From: Acidobacteriota bacterium
GTDB lineage: Bacteria > Acidobacteriota > Vicinamibacteria > Vicinamibacterales > CAVVIG01
Length of the DNA: 40,751 bases
Reading direction: 5' to 3'
Assembly: GCA_025358945.1 (NCBI GenBank)
Contig: JANYHS010000187.1
Location: 1-40,751, forward strand
Part shown: positions 16,871-25,499 of the stretch, piece after piece
Layout of the letters: each line of letters opens with the position of its first letter
Position numbering within the stretch: position 1 is the first letter of the stretch
Position numbers and translations under genes: made by a program
Notes under the pieces: model-generated
Databases searched by the model: none
What the model was told of the DNA's origin: nothing
The model's input: only the letters and a program-made list of their open reading frames with translations

Positions 16871-18247
16871 GACGATCCGTTCGGCGGCGTCCACCGCCTC
16901 GGGCCAGAGCCCTGTGCCGCGCTCACTGCGCAGGATGGCAATCACCTGCTCCGGCGGAAGCTTGCCGCGGTAGGGACGGTCGGCCGACAGCGCATCCAGA
17001 TGGTCGGCCGTGCACAGGATGCGGGCCGACGGCGACAACTGGCCGGCTGGCAGATTGCGGAAATAGCCGCGGCCGTCCAGCCGCTCGTGATGCGCGCTGG
17101 CGTCGAAGGCCAACTCGCCGAACACCGGAACGCGCTCGAGGATCTGATACGTGTAGTACGGGTGCAGCTTCACGACTTCCCACTCGCGCGGCGTCAGCGT
17201 GCCCGGTTTGTCGAGGATGCGGTTCGGCACGCTGAGCTTACCGATGTCGTGCAGGAGCGCCGCGCGCCGGAGCCGCACGATCGTCGGTTCGTCCAGCCCC
17301 AGGTCGCGGCCGATGGAAACGGCAAAATCAGCCACCCGCTCGGAGTGGTGATACGTGAACGGCGACTTCGCGTCGATCACCCACGCGAACGCCGCGGCAA
17401 TGTCGTTCAGCCGCTGCTCGTCGGCGACAATCTCGCGTCCTTCCGGTTCGGCGGCCGCCACGGTGCTGTCGAGCGCCGGCGATCCACACGCCTCCCACAG
17501 ATCGTCCTCGCCACACACGCTCACGAATGCGTCGACGATGTCGGGGTCGAACCAGCTGCCGCGCCGCTGGCGCGCCACGGTGGCCGCACTCGACGGATTT
17601 TTTTCGCTCGCAAAAATCTCCGCCACCTGCGCCAGCCCCACGATGCGCGCGAGGACTGGTATGCCGTCGCGGCGAAGCCCATCCGGATAGCCGCCGCCGT
17701 CCCAGTGCTCGTCCATGCAGCGAATCGCCTGCGCGGTCGGCTGCGAGAAGCCCAGCGTACGCGCGATCTCCGCGCCACGATCGCAGCGCACTTCGAACAG
17801 AATGCGGCGGCTCGCCGGGCCTTTGGCCGCCAGCACCGCGAGGCGGCGCACGCGCTCGAAGAGCTTGCCTTCCGGCTCCGCGTAGTCGAGGACGTACGCG
17901 ATCTGCTCGCGCAGCTTGCGCCAGTCGCGTAGCCAGACACCCCGCTTGGCGACTTGGTCATCGCCACCGAATAACTGAAACACGCGCGCCGAGTTGCTGG
18001 AGCAGCCGGCGTCCTTCAGCAGCAGCGCATAAAACAGGTCTGATTGATCGTCGGGTGACAGGCCCATGGCGGCGCCGATCCGCATCCCGATGAGGCAACT
18101 GCGGGAGGCGTGGCCGCGCGGGTGCCCCTCGGTCAGGTCCAGAGCGTAGGAGAGGCTGGATAGGATCGACGAAAGCTTGACCGTCGTCGCGGTTTCGACA
18201 CCCATCCCGTTGTTGTGCAGATCTAGCACATTCGACTCAACGGACAC
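16859..18247 (-). CDS. Tandem HD-GYP domain protein, first domain degenerate
   Basis: A 462-aa protein with a GTG start at 18247. The C-terminal half (about 290-455) is a full HD-GYP domain: YHHSERVADFA, ALLHDIGKLSVPN, HHERLDGRGYF and CTADHLDALSADRPYR. HD-GYP proteins hydrolyse c-di-GMP and some related cyclic dinucleotides. The N-terminal half shows the same layout (GHASRSCLIGMRIG, ALLLKDAGCSSN, MDEHWDGGGYPDGL), but the HD pair is replaced by KD, so it is probably non-catalytic. No transmembrane or receiver domain is seen, so the protein should be cytoplasmic. It sits 21 bases downstream of the DUF1501 gene on the same strand, possibly in that transcript. Confidence 0.9.
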   Translation of the reverse strand: MSVESNVLDLHNNGMGVETATTVKLSSILSSLSYALDLTEGHPRGHASRSCLIGMRIGAAMGLSPDDQSDLFYALLLKDAGCSSNSARVFQLFGGDDQVAKRGVWLRDWRKLREQIAYVLDYAEPEGKLFERVRRLAVLAAKGPASRRILFEVRCDRGAEIARTLGFSQPTAQAIRCMDEHWDGGGYPDGLRRDGIPVLARIVGLAQVAEIFASEKNPSSAATVARQRRGSWFDPDIVDAFVSVCGEDDLWEACGSPALDSTVAAAEPEGREIVADEQRLNDIAAAFAWVIDAKSPFTYHHSERVADFAVSIGRDLGLDEPTIVRLRRAALLHDIGKLSVPNRILDKPGTLTPREWEVVKLHPYYTYQILERVPVFGELAFDASAHHERLDGRGYFRNLPAGQLSPSARILCTADHLDALSADRPYRGKLPPEQVIAILRSERGTGLWPEAVDAAERIVGIG

Positions 18248-18268
18248 GACGGGAAAACGGATTGGAGA

Positions 18269-19546
18269 CTAGATGAAGCCAATGCCGCTTTTGCGGAAAT
18301 TTCCGCCGAGCAGCTTCGTGGAGTCCGTCGCCAGCCAGTTGTCGATCACCTGGGCGTAGACCGAGCGGAAATCCGTCTCGAAGGCGACGTCGCCCGCACT
18401 GTTTTCGAGCGTCGGGTTTTTCGTGTCCAGGTTCAGGTTCGGCGCGGTGCCGTAGAGCCCGCCGTTCACCTTGCCGCCCATCGCAAACATCACCGACGCA
18501 GCGCCGTGATCGGTGCCGTTGCTGCCGTTTTCGCTGATGCGGCGGCCAAACTCGGAGAAGCTGAGGATCAGCGTATCGTCGAGCAGGCCCTGATTTCTGA
18601 GGTCGTTGTAGAAGGCCAGCAAGCCGTCGCCGAGCGTGCCCATCAGGTTGTAATAGGCCCCACCGGTCGCGTTCACGTTCTGCGCCGAGTGCGTGTCGAA
18701 CCCACCGGTCGTGACGTAGAACACCTTCGTGCCGATGCCGCGCACCATCGCGCCCGCCACGGCCTTCAGCGCCTGGGCGAATCCGTTATTAGCCGCGTAG
18801 TTCGCCGTGCCCGTCAGCGTGCCGGTGTAGGTCGCGACGGTCGCGACGCGATCGAGCGTCGTCAGTGCTGCCTGCGACGTGCCGTAGACGAACGCGAGTT
18901 CCGGACGGTCCACCGGCACATGCGAGGCGATGCGCACCGCTGTCGAACGTTCGATGGTCGCTTCGGTTCCGCTGTTCGGGCTCGAGAACGCGTAGCCGGA
19001 TGGGCTGGCGATCGCCGGCACCGCGGTTCGTCCCTGCAGCACGTGCGGCAGGTTCGCCGTCGTGTTCCAGCCGACGAGCGGGTCGAGCGGCGACGGCAGC
19101 GAATCAAGATACCGGCCGACCCAACCAAACTCCGTCGAGTTGTTCGGATCGCCGGTGGACCAGATGTCCGTGCCGAGAAAATGAGAGCGCGACTGGTTGG
19201 GGTATCCGGTGCGCTGAATGAGCGCGAGCTTGCCCTGATCGAAGATCGTTTTCAAACCGGTCAGACGCGGATGCAGGCCGAGCGCCACTTTCGACGAGTC
19301 CGTGCCGACTTGGAGCACCTGTCCCGCCGGAATCGCCAGCGTCGGCCGGCGGCTCGTATAGAACGGATCGTTATAGGGCGCGAGCATGCTGAGCGAGTCG
19401 TTGCCGCCGCTCAGATTCAGCACGACGAGATTGCGCACATGTCCGCTCTGCGCGAACGCGACGTCGGACAAAAACTCCGGCGCGGCATAGGTCACCGTGA
19501 ACGCGGCAATGCCGCCTTTGACGAACTGGCGTCTGGTGACTTTCAT
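18269..19546 (-). CDS. DUF1501 family protein with Tat signal
   Basis: The start is ATG 19546, inside the stop codon of the DUF1800 gene (ATGA). The extra N-terminus in the ORF track overlaps that gene and is rejected. The product is 425 aa and begins with a twin-arginine signal, MKVTRRQFVKGGIAAFTVT, so it is exported folded, probably with a cofactor or metal. The body has the DUF1501 hallmarks LVVLNLSGGNDSLSMLAPYNDPFY, FYVTTGGFDTHSAQN, LILSFSEFGRRISENGSNGTDHG and VMFAMGGKVNGGLYG. The fold is related to the alkaline phosphatase/sulfatase superfamily. The biochemical function is not established. DUF1800-DUF1501 pairs are conserved in Acidobacteriota, Planctomycetota and others. Confidence 0.92.
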   Translation of the reverse strand: MKVTRRQFVKGGIAAFTVTYAAPEFLSDVAFAQSGHVRNLVVLNLSGGNDSLSMLAPYNDPFYTSRRPTLAIPAGQVLQVGTDSSKVALGLHPRLTGLKTIFDQGKLALIQRTGYPNQSRSHFLGTDIWSTGDPNNSTEFGWVGRYLDSLPSPLDPLVGWNTTANLPHVLQGRTAVPAIASPSGYAFSSPNSGTEATIERSTAVRIASHVPVDRPELAFVYGTSQAALTTLDRVATVATYTGTLTGTANYAANNGFAQALKAVAGAMVRGIGTKVFYVTTGGFDTHSAQNVNATGGAYYNLMGTLGDGLLAFYNDLRNQGLLDDTLILSFSEFGRRISENGSNGTDHGAASVMFAMGGKVNGGLYGTAPNLNLDTKNPTLENSAGDVAFETDFRSVYAQVIDNWLATDSTKLLGGNFRKSGIGFI

Positions 19547-21009
19547 ATCAGCTGATACTCCGGAAGACTCGCCGACAGATGAACGAGGCCGGACGCCTTT
19601 GTCTGGAGCTGCGCGTCGCTGCCGGTCCACGCGCCGTTGGCGTGGACGTAGTTCGACAACTCGATCGCGACGCCGGTGTCGAGAGGCGCCGTGAGGATCT
19701 GGTCCGCGAAATACGCGAGCATCGTCTCGGGCGTCACGCCGGCGCCGGCGGCCTTGACCGCCGTCGCCAGGTTGAACTTCTGGTTACCCGCGAGCGTGGA
19801 CGCGAAATTCATGCGCGCGAGCATGGCGCTGGTCGAAAACCACGCCTGGCCGAGCCGCCAGCCGCTGACGTCCGGCGGCTCGAACAGAATCTGTCCCATG
19901 TTCGCCAGCGGCGTCAGGGCGCTGCCGACTGAAAACCCGTTCCACCCAATGTCTTTGAGCGCGCGAATCACGAACTCCGCCGGCCACGCGTAGCGCGTGA
20001 AATACGCGCTCGAGTCCCAGAATTCCGGCGAGAACAGTACCTCGCGGATCACGGTCCTCATGTCGCCGCCGCTCTGGAGAAACACCGCGCTGACGCGATT
20101 CACGAACGTCACGTTCACCGCGCCGAACTCGGTCACGAAGTAGCGATACAGCTTGGTCGCAAGGTACCGCGCGGTGTTGGGATGCGCGGCCAGGCCCGTG
20201 ATGAAGTCGATGCCGTCCTGCTGGCCGGCCGAGGCCGCCCGCGCCGGAATAGTCTTGCCGCCGTCCGGATACACCGCAAAGCTGAACGTCTTCGCGGTCG
20301 TGTCGTGCGCGTTCGCGTTGTAGATGAATTCGTAGCGCTGGGAGCCTTCGGCTACCGAGCCTGGGCGCGTCAGGTTCCAGCCGGTGAACACGCGCGCCGC
20401 GGCGGCCACGTCGGCCTCGGTGTAGTTGCCGACGCCGACCGTGAACAGCTCCATGATCTCGCGGCCGAAGTTCTCCTGCGGACTCGTCTTCGTGTTCGTC
20501 CGGCCGTCGAGCCAGACGAGCATCGCGGTGTCCTTCGCGATGTTCAGCAGGATGTCCTTGAAGCTGCCGAGGGCGCTCTCGCGGAGCATCTCGATCTGGC
20601 CGCGCACTTGCGCGGGATCGTCCGAAGCCTTTGCCGCAAGATACCGGGTCCCCTCGACGCTGCCGAACGTCCCGGCAATCTTGTTGTAGCCCGTCGCGAA
20701 ATGGTTGTGCCAGAACATCGTCATCTTCTCTTGCAGAGGACGATTGCTGTGCACCATGCGGAACAGCCACCGCTGCCGCGCGTCGGTAATCACCGTGGAC
20801 GGCGAGAACGCGCCGGTCGTCGTCGTGTTGACGTAGCCCGCCTTCCCGATGAACGAATCGACCTCGTCGGGCACCCTTTCGTAGTTCACGAGCGCGTCGA
20901 CCGCCTGCGCGATCGACATCTTGCCGTACGACAGCAATTCGTCGGGACGCGCGCCGAAACCCGCGCGCCGGAGAAGATGCTCAATCTGCGGATCGGATGT
21001 GATGGCCAT
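19543..21009 (-). CDS. DUF1800 family protein
   Basis: A 488-aa protein beginning MAITSDPQIEHLLRRAGFGARPDEL, the typical DUF1800 opening. Diagnostic stretches are MTMFWHNHFATGYNKIAG, WLDGRTNTKTSPQENFGREIMELFTVGVGNYTEADV, AARVFTGWNL and LFEPPDVSGWRLGQAW. No signal peptide is obvious, although its partner is Tat-exported. The gene is translationally coupled to DUF1501 through an ATGA overlap, so the two products are probably made in equal amounts and work together. Family function is unknown. A cell-surface or periplasmic role has been proposed from context only. Confidence 0.93.
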   Translation of the reverse strand: MAITSDPQIEHLLRRAGFGARPDELLSYGKMSIAQAVDALVNYERVPDEVDSFIGKAGYVNTTTTGAFSPSTVITDARQRWLFRMVHSNRPLQEKMTMFWHNHFATGYNKIAGTFGSVEGTRYLAAKASDDPAQVRGQIEMLRESALGSFKDILLNIAKDTAMLVWLDGRTNTKTSPQENFGREIMELFTVGVGNYTEADVAAAARVFTGWNLTRPGSVAEGSQRYEFIYNANAHDTTAKTFSFAVYPDGGKTIPARAASAGQQDGIDFITGLAAHPNTARYLATKLYRYFVTEFGAVNVTFVNRVSAVFLQSGGDMRTVIREVLFSPEFWDSSAYFTRYAWPAEFVIRALKDIGWNGFSVGSALTPLANMGQILFEPPDVSGWRLGQAWFSTSAMLARMNFASTLAGNQKFNLATAVKAAGAGVTPETMLAYFADQILTAPLDTGVAIELSNYVHANGAWTGSDAQLQTKASGLVHLSASLPEYQLI

Positions 21010-21058
21010 GTCGTGTGGTTCCGCCTACATCGTAGAGAGCCAGGGCCTCCTAGACAAC

Positions 21059-21226
21059 GCTTTTCTGGTCAACTGGTGATACCCGGCTCACGATTCGCGC
21101 CGTCGACGAGCGTGGCAATTTCGCGACGATCCGCGAACCGTGAGTACGGGAGGTGCATGGAATTCGCCAGCTCGACACCGATTTCGTAATCGAGTCGCCG
21201 AATCACAGATTTACCAGAGAGAATAA
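21059..21226 (-). pseudogene. Possible C-terminal remnant of an unidentified protein
   Basis: Upstream of DUF1800 the minus strand has an open frame of about 55 codons that is not in the ORF track because it has no good start. It reads SGKSVIRRLDYEIGVELA, then NSMHLPYSRFADRREIATL, ending VDGANREPGITS-stop. Composition and amphipathic pattern look protein-like, with about two thirds G/C at third positions. The frame opens after an in-frame TAG at its upstream edge. I do not recognise the family. It may be a gene remnant or chance. Confidence 0.3.
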
Positions 21227-21380
21227 AAAGCAAACACTTCTAGAAGGCTGCTAAAATCAGGCCTGTTTTTACGAAGCCAAGACATTTGGCGCATGCGCCC
21301 ACTGCCCGTCGCCGGTTGCGTCCCGCCCGTCCGTGTGGGATAGTGGAGCGGCTCCCACGCAACCTCGGCTGCCGGGTTAC
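21227..21380 (+). promoter_or_regulatory. AT-rich leader with possible structured 5' UTR
   Basis: This gap contains an AT-rich stretch (GAGAATAAAAAGCAAACAC, GGCTGCTAAAATCAGG) suited to a promoter. GTGGGA/TCCCAC pair around an 18-base loop, and a smaller AACCTCGG/CCGGGTT stem sits just ahead of ATG 21381. I cannot assign -35 and -10 boxes with certainty, and the structures match no riboswitch class convincingly. Confidence 0.3.
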
Positions 21381-21815
21381 ATGCGATTTACTTCATCGCC
21401 CCTCCGTCCGTTCACCATAGTCGGCAGTGCTGTGCTGCTGCTGTTGCTATCGGTCTGCCATGCCAATGCGGCTCCGCGCCGCGGCACGGCCGGACCGCTC
21501 TGCGATCAGCAAACCCCGGTCGCCCGTAAACTTCCGCGCCACCCGAGGTCGTTCGGCGGCCCGCTCAAAGGACCGTCCAGCCATGCGATGGCTGGCCTGT
21601 CGGACATCACCGTCCGGCTGCGGCGCGGTACGCGCGCCTACCTGGGCGACGGCGTGGCGGCGATTCAGAACGACAGCGCGCCCGCCGGGATCGACACTGA
21701 CGACTGCCTGATCCCGTCACTGCGGCCGCTCGACATTATCGGTTCTCTGGACGTACAGCCTCGCAGCCGCGCGTTCTCCCCGCGGTCGCCTCGCGGCCCT
21801 CCGCTCTCGGCCTGA
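21381..21815 (+). CDS. Hypothetical secreted protein
   Basis: A 144-aa ORF with a clear signal-peptide-like start at ATG 21381: MRFTSSPLRPFTIVGSAVLLLLLSVCHANA followed by APRR. The track start at 21333 adds an unlikely N-terminus. The mature part is rich in Arg, Pro and Ser, has two Cys residues, and shows one stretch that could fold (LSDITVRLRRGTRAYLGDGVAAIQNDSAPAGIDTDD). Third-position GC is high, which supports coding. I recognise no family. It stands alone between the divergent DUF1800 gene and the radical SAM gene, 52 bases before the latter, and could be its leader cistron. Confidence 0.5.
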   Translation: MRFTSSPLRPFTIVGSAVLLLLLSVCHANAAPRRGTAGPLCDQQTPVARKLPRHPRSFGGPLKGPSSHAMAGLSDITVRLRRGTRAYLGDGVAAIQNDSAPAGIDTDDCLIPSLRPLDIIGSLDVQPRSRAFSPRSPRGPPLSA

Positions 21816-21867
21816 CGCTGTTTTTTCCTCTGGTCGTGTGCGGTGTGTCAATTCATTGAGGTGACTG

Positions 21868-23262
21868 ATGCGGGTCGTTCTCGCAGACCTGAAATCGAAT
21901 CGCGGTTTCGTTAGCAAGGATACGGTTGTCGGCGGATACGGATCGCGGCTCGAGCCGTTCACGCGCGTGACGGCGGTGATGGCGTATCTCAAGAAGAAGT
22001 TCCACGACGTGCCCAGCGTGCACATGGCCTACATCGCGGCCATCCTGTCGCGCGCGGGTCACGAAGTGCTGTGGACGCGCGGCGAAGAGGTCCACGGCGA
22101 CGTCGCGCTGGTGCTCTCGTCGCTGGTCGATCACAAGGCCGAGGCGGCGTGGGCCGATCGCATGCGCGCCAAGGGCGTCAAGGTCGGCTTCATGGGCATC
22201 ACGGCGTCGAAAATGCCGGAGCTGTACGACGGCCACTGCGACTTTATCTTCAACGGCGAGCCGGAAGCCGCGGTCATGCGCCTGGCGCAGGGCATCATCC
22301 CGCAGGGTAACGTGATCAGCGAGCAGATCGACGATCTGGATTCGCTGCCATTCCCGCGCTGGGATCTGGTCACCGAGGATCGCTCGAAGATGGGCTTCAA
22401 GTTCTTCACGCGGCCCGTCGGCGGCGGCTACCCGCTTCTCGCCAGCCGAGGCTGCCCGGAATTCTGCACCTACTGCCCGCACCGGATTCTCGCCGGCTAT
22501 CGCATGCGCTCGATCGCGAACATCGTGGACGAGATGGAGCGCCTCTGCAGCCAGGTGTCGCGGCCGTACGTCATCTTCCGCGATCCCCTCTTCACCGAGC
22601 AGCGCGAGCGTGTCGTCGAACTCTGCGACGAGATCAAGCGCCGCGGGCTCAACCTCACGTTCGAGGCGGAGACGCGTCTCGACCGCCTCGACGTGGATCT
22701 GCTGAACCGGCTGTACGCCGCCGGCTTCCGCGCCATGAGCTTCGGCGTCGAATCGCTCGACCCGGCAACGCTGAAGAAATCGGGACGCCGGCCGATCCCA
22801 CAGAGTCATCAGCGCGAGATCATCGACCACTGCCGCAAGCTCGGCATCGTCACCGCGGCGTTCTACGTCCTCGGGTTCCTGCAGGACGACTGGAACTCGA
22901 TCGCGGCGACGATCGACTACGCCACCGACCTGGGATCGACGTTCGCGCAGTTCAAAATGCTGACGCCGTACCCCGGCACGCCGATGTTCAAGCAGCTCGA
23001 ACCGCTGCTGACCGAGACGGACTGGGAACACTACGACGGCTTCTCGCCGACGTTCAAGCACCCGAACCTCACCGATCGCGAGTTGAAGTTCCTGCTCGGC
23101 GCGGCGTACAAGCGCTTCTACATGCGGCCGTCGTATCTCGCGAACTTCCTGAAAATCCAGAACGGCGCGATCCGCGAGTGGGTCAGCCGCATGGATCGCC
23201 GCGTGAACGAGCGGCACGCGCGCGAAGAGATCGCCGATATCTCCCGCCCCGTGGCATGCTGA
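21868..23262 (+). CDS. B12-binding domain radical SAM protein
   Basis: A 464-aa protein with a good ribosome-binding site (GAGGTG) six bases before ATG 21868. The N-terminal region (MAYIAAILSRAGHEVLWTRGE, about 50-140) has the Rossmann layout of the B12-binding domain found in this radical SAM class. The [4Fe-4S] cluster motif is CPEFCTYCP (CxxxCxxC, near residue 195), preceded by LLASRGCP. Later come FEAETRLDRLDVDLLNRLYAAGFRAMSFGVESLD and FYVLGFLQDDWNSI, standard for the barrel. Members methylate or rearrange unactivated carbons in natural products, lipids or cofactors. It overlaps a DegT aminotransferase gene, suggesting modified-sugar or lipid biosynthesis. The substrate is unknown. Confidence 0.92.
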   Translation: MRVVLADLKSNRGFVSKDTVVGGYGSRLEPFTRVTAVMAYLKKKFHDVPSVHMAYIAAILSRAGHEVLWTRGEEVHGDVALVLSSLVDHKAEAAWADRMRAKGVKVGFMGITASKMPELYDGHCDFIFNGEPEAAVMRLAQGIIPQGNVISEQIDDLDSLPFPRWDLVTEDRSKMGFKFFTRPVGGGYPLLASRGCPEFCTYCPHRILAGYRMRSIANIVDEMERLCSQVSRPYVIFRDPLFTEQRERVVELCDEIKRRGLNLTFEAETRLDRLDVDLLNRLYAAGFRAMSFGVESLDPATLKKSGRRPIPQSHQREIIDHCRKLGIVTAAFYVLGFLQDDWNSIAATIDYATDLGSTFAQFKMLTPYPGTPMFKQLEPLLTETDWEHYDGFSPTFKHPNLTDRELKFLLGAAYKRFYMRPSYLANFLKIQNGAIREWVSRMDRRVNERHAREEIADISRPVAC

Positions 23263-24515
23263 CAGCGATCTCGCGCTATGGCGCGCGAGTCCTTCCGATA
23301 ACCGAAGACCTCGTCGCGGGCTGCAGAGCCCGCGGCGAGTTCATCCAGGGCCCCCAGATAGCAGAGTTCGAAGCCGCGTTCGCAGGCCGTCACGGCCTCG
23401 GGCCGGCGCACGCGATCACCGCCGCCTACGGCCGCATCGCGTTCTACTACATGCTCAAGGCGCTCGACCTGCCGCCCGGGTCGGAGATCATCTTTCCCTC
23501 GCTGACCTTCTGGGTCGTCCCCGAACTCGCCCGCGTCGCCGGCCTCACTGTCGTGTTCGCCGATGTCGATCCGAAGACGTTCAACCTGGATCTGGACTCG
23601 GTCGAACGGCTGATCACAGACAAAACGCGCGCGATCGTCCCGACCCATCTCTACGGCCTGCCATGCGACATGGACCGGCTGCTCGCCATCGCCGGCACGC
23701 ACAACCTGATCGTCCTCGAAGACTGCGCGCATGCGCTCGGCGCGACGTACAAAGGCAAGCCGGTCGGTACGTTCGGCGCCGGCGCGCTCTTTAGTTTTCA
23801 AACGCTGAAGCCGCTGAACTGCTACGGCGGCGGGCTCGCGCTGGTGAGCGACCCGGTCGTGGCAGCCAAGGTGCGTGCGATGGTCGACGCCCTGCCGTGG
23901 CCGAGCGAGAAACGCATCACCGGGCGCTTGCTGATGGGACGCCTGCAGCGGATCTTCATGAAGCCGTGGGTGTTTTCGATCTCGCTGTTCCCGGTGCTGT
24001 GGGTCTCCGCGCTGATCGACGCCAACCCTGACGTGTTTTTCTGGGAAAAAATTCGATCGCTGCACCCGCTGCCCGAGCAGTACAGGGAACGGTTTCCCAA
24101 CGTGCAGGCGGCGATCGGCATCGAGGCGCTGAAGCATCTCGACGAATGGACGGCGCAGGTGCAGGCCAACGCGGAGTACGTCAACAGCGCGCTGGCCGGC
24201 ATCCCCGGCATCCAGCGGCCGCTGGCGCCGGCCGATCGCACGCACGCCTATTACCAGTATTGCGTGATCGGACCCGACGGTCCGCAGCGTGACGATCTCG
24301 TCGTGCGGTGCGTGCGCCGCGGCATCGACATCGAGACGCTCCACGTCGACGTGCCGCCAGACATGGAGCTGTTCAGCACCGCGACGGCGGAAGCCGACGG
24401 CGCACGACGCGCCGCGCAGGCCATGCAGATTCCGGTGCACTCGGGCCTGCGCCGCGATCAGATCGAGCGCGTCGCCTCGACCGTCCGTACCGTCCTCGCC
24501 GCTGCCGCACGGTAG
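23256..24515 (+). CDS. DegT/DnrJ/EryC1/StrS family aminotransferase
   Basis: A 419-aa protein starting at ATG 23256, seven bases before the radical SAM stop; the ORF-track start at 23178 lies inside that gene. Family features are GEFIQGPQIAEFEAAFAGRHG, IIFPSLTFWVVPELARVAGL, VPTHLYGLPCDMDRL and IVLEDCAHALGATYKGKPVGTFG. The PLP lysine lies in ALFSFQTLKPLNCYGGG. These enzymes usually aminate keto-sugars bound to nucleotides. Unusual here is a hydrophobic middle segment (MKPWVFSISLFPVLWVSALIDANPDVFFWEK), which may anchor the protein near the membrane or accept a lipid-like substrate. Confidence 0.92.
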   Translation: MLTAISRYGARVLPITEDLVAGCRARGEFIQGPQIAEFEAAFAGRHGLGPAHAITAAYGRIAFYYMLKALDLPPGSEIIFPSLTFWVVPELARVAGLTVVFADVDPKTFNLDLDSVERLITDKTRAIVPTHLYGLPCDMDRLLAIAGTHNLIVLEDCAHALGATYKGKPVGTFGAGALFSFQTLKPLNCYGGGLALVSDPVVAAKVRAMVDALPWPSEKRITGRLLMGRLQRIFMKPWVFSISLFPVLWVSALIDANPDVFFWEKIRSLHPLPEQYRERFPNVQAAIGIEALKHLDEWTAQVQANAEYVNSALAGIPGIQRPLAPADRTHAYYQYCVIGPDGPQRDDLVVRCVRRGIDIETLHVDVPPDMELFSTATAEADGARRAAQAMQIPVHSGLRRDQIERVASTVRTVLAAAAR

Positions 24516-24526
24516 ACTAGCCGTCC

Positions 24527-25048
24527 GTGCTCGTCTACCTGTCGATCTATATCGCCGCGATACTCGAGGGCGAGATCTACTACATCGCAATGTGCATCGC
24601 CGCCGGCGCCGGCAAGGTGAGCTGGGTGGGTGTGTGGATCGCGGGCGCGCTCGGCGGCTCGACCGGCGACCAAATCTGGTTCTACCTGCTGCGCGGCCGC
24701 ATCGACTGGCTCGACCGCTACCCCTGGCTCGCCAGACACCGCGACGCCGTCGTCGATCGCGTGAAGGCGCACCAGATCCTGATGCTGCTGATCAGCCGGT
24801 TTCCGCCGGGCCTGCGCGTCGCGATTCCCGTGGCATGCGCGTATGCTGGCGTTCCGCCGTTTCAGTTCTCGGCGCTGAACTTGATCAGCGGCTTCGCCTG
24901 GGCGGGCTCGATCATGCTCGTGATCATCAAGCTCGGCCCCGGCGCGTTGAGCGCGTTCGGAGTGAACGCCTGGTGGGCGCCGGCGATTCCCGCGGTCCTG
25001 ATCTTCTTGTTCTTCCGCTGGCTGAGCAGACCGAAGCGAACGACGTAG
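24527..25048 (+). CDS. DedA/VTT family membrane protein
   Basis: A 173-aa protein with a GTG start eleven bases after the aminotransferase stop. It shows the DedA pattern: an N-terminal membrane-re-entrant helix with LEGE, ALGGSTGDQIWFYLLRGR, then the conserved ISRFPPGLRVAIPVACAYAGVPPFQFSALNLISGFAWA containing the membrane Arg, and two further helices. DedA proteins are linked to flipping or recycling of phosphatidylethanolamine or undecaprenyl phosphate. It is somewhat shorter than typical members (about 200 aa). Its position after radical SAM and aminotransferase genes suggests that the operon's product is lipid-linked. Confidence 0.88.
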   Translation: MLVYLSIYIAAILEGEIYYIAMCIAAGAGKVSWVGVWIAGALGGSTGDQIWFYLLRGRIDWLDRYPWLARHRDAVVDRVKAHQILMLLISRFPPGLRVAIPVACAYAGVPPFQFSALNLISGFAWAGSIMLVIIKLGPGALSAFGVNAWWAPAIPAVLIFLFFRWLSRPKRTT

Positions 25049-25074
25049 CGCCGCGGCATTTTCGGCGCCATGCC

Positions 25075-25497
25075 TTACAGAAACGCGCGATCGAGCGACG
25101 TGATGAACTGGATCCCCGACACCACCATCCGCGACAGGCGGTCGTCGTTGGTGATGAACAGATCAACGCGTGCATGCGCGGCGCATGCGAGCTGGATGGC
25201 GTCTGGCGCCTTGATTCGTCGATCCTGCTGTATTTCCGCGTACATCGACGCCACGTCCCGATCGAATGGAATCAGCCGCACGTTGTCCGTGAGAACGCGT
25301 TCGTAGGCGGCGGCCAGATCAGCCCGTCGCTCCCTCCTGGGTTTGACCAGGACCTCGCCGAGCGTCAGGCACGACGTGACCAACTGATCATGTCGTTCGA
25401 GCATCCGTTGCCGGATGTGTTCGACCTGATCCGCCCGCGGCCCCCGATCCTCGAGGTAGTAGATGAAGAGGTTCGTATCCCAGAACACGAGGCTCAT
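25075..25497 (-). CDS. PIN domain toxin (VapC-like)
   Basis: A 140-aa PIN-fold ribonuclease. The acidic metal site is present: D in FWDTNLFIYYLED, E in TLGEVLVKP, D in RIKAPDAIQLACA and D in FITNDDRLSRM. VapC toxins cleave tRNA or rRNA when freed from their antitoxin. The start is two bases downstream of the antitoxin stop, with no separate promoter, so the two are co-transcribed. It converges with the DedA gene. Confidence 0.92.
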   Translation of the reverse strand: MSLVFWDTNLFIYYLEDRGPRADQVEHIRQRMLERHDQLVTSCLTLGEVLVKPRRERRADLAAAYERVLTDNVRLIPFDRDVASMYAEIQQDRRIKAPDAIQLACAAHARVDLFITNDDRLSRMVVSGIQFITSLDRAFL

Positions 25498-25499
25498 TT

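Noticed and set aside
21320-21380. Possible c-di-GMP (GEMM) riboswitch ahead of ATG 21381
   Set aside because: CCCACGCAACC and CGGGTTAC vaguely recall the motif, but the conserved core and helix arrangement do not fit.
21333-23262. RiPP cluster (small ORF as precursor of the radical SAM enzyme)
   Set aside because: The radical SAM protein has a B12-binding N-domain and no SPASM or RRE part that I can see, and the small ORF has a Sec-type signal and no obvious leader/core.
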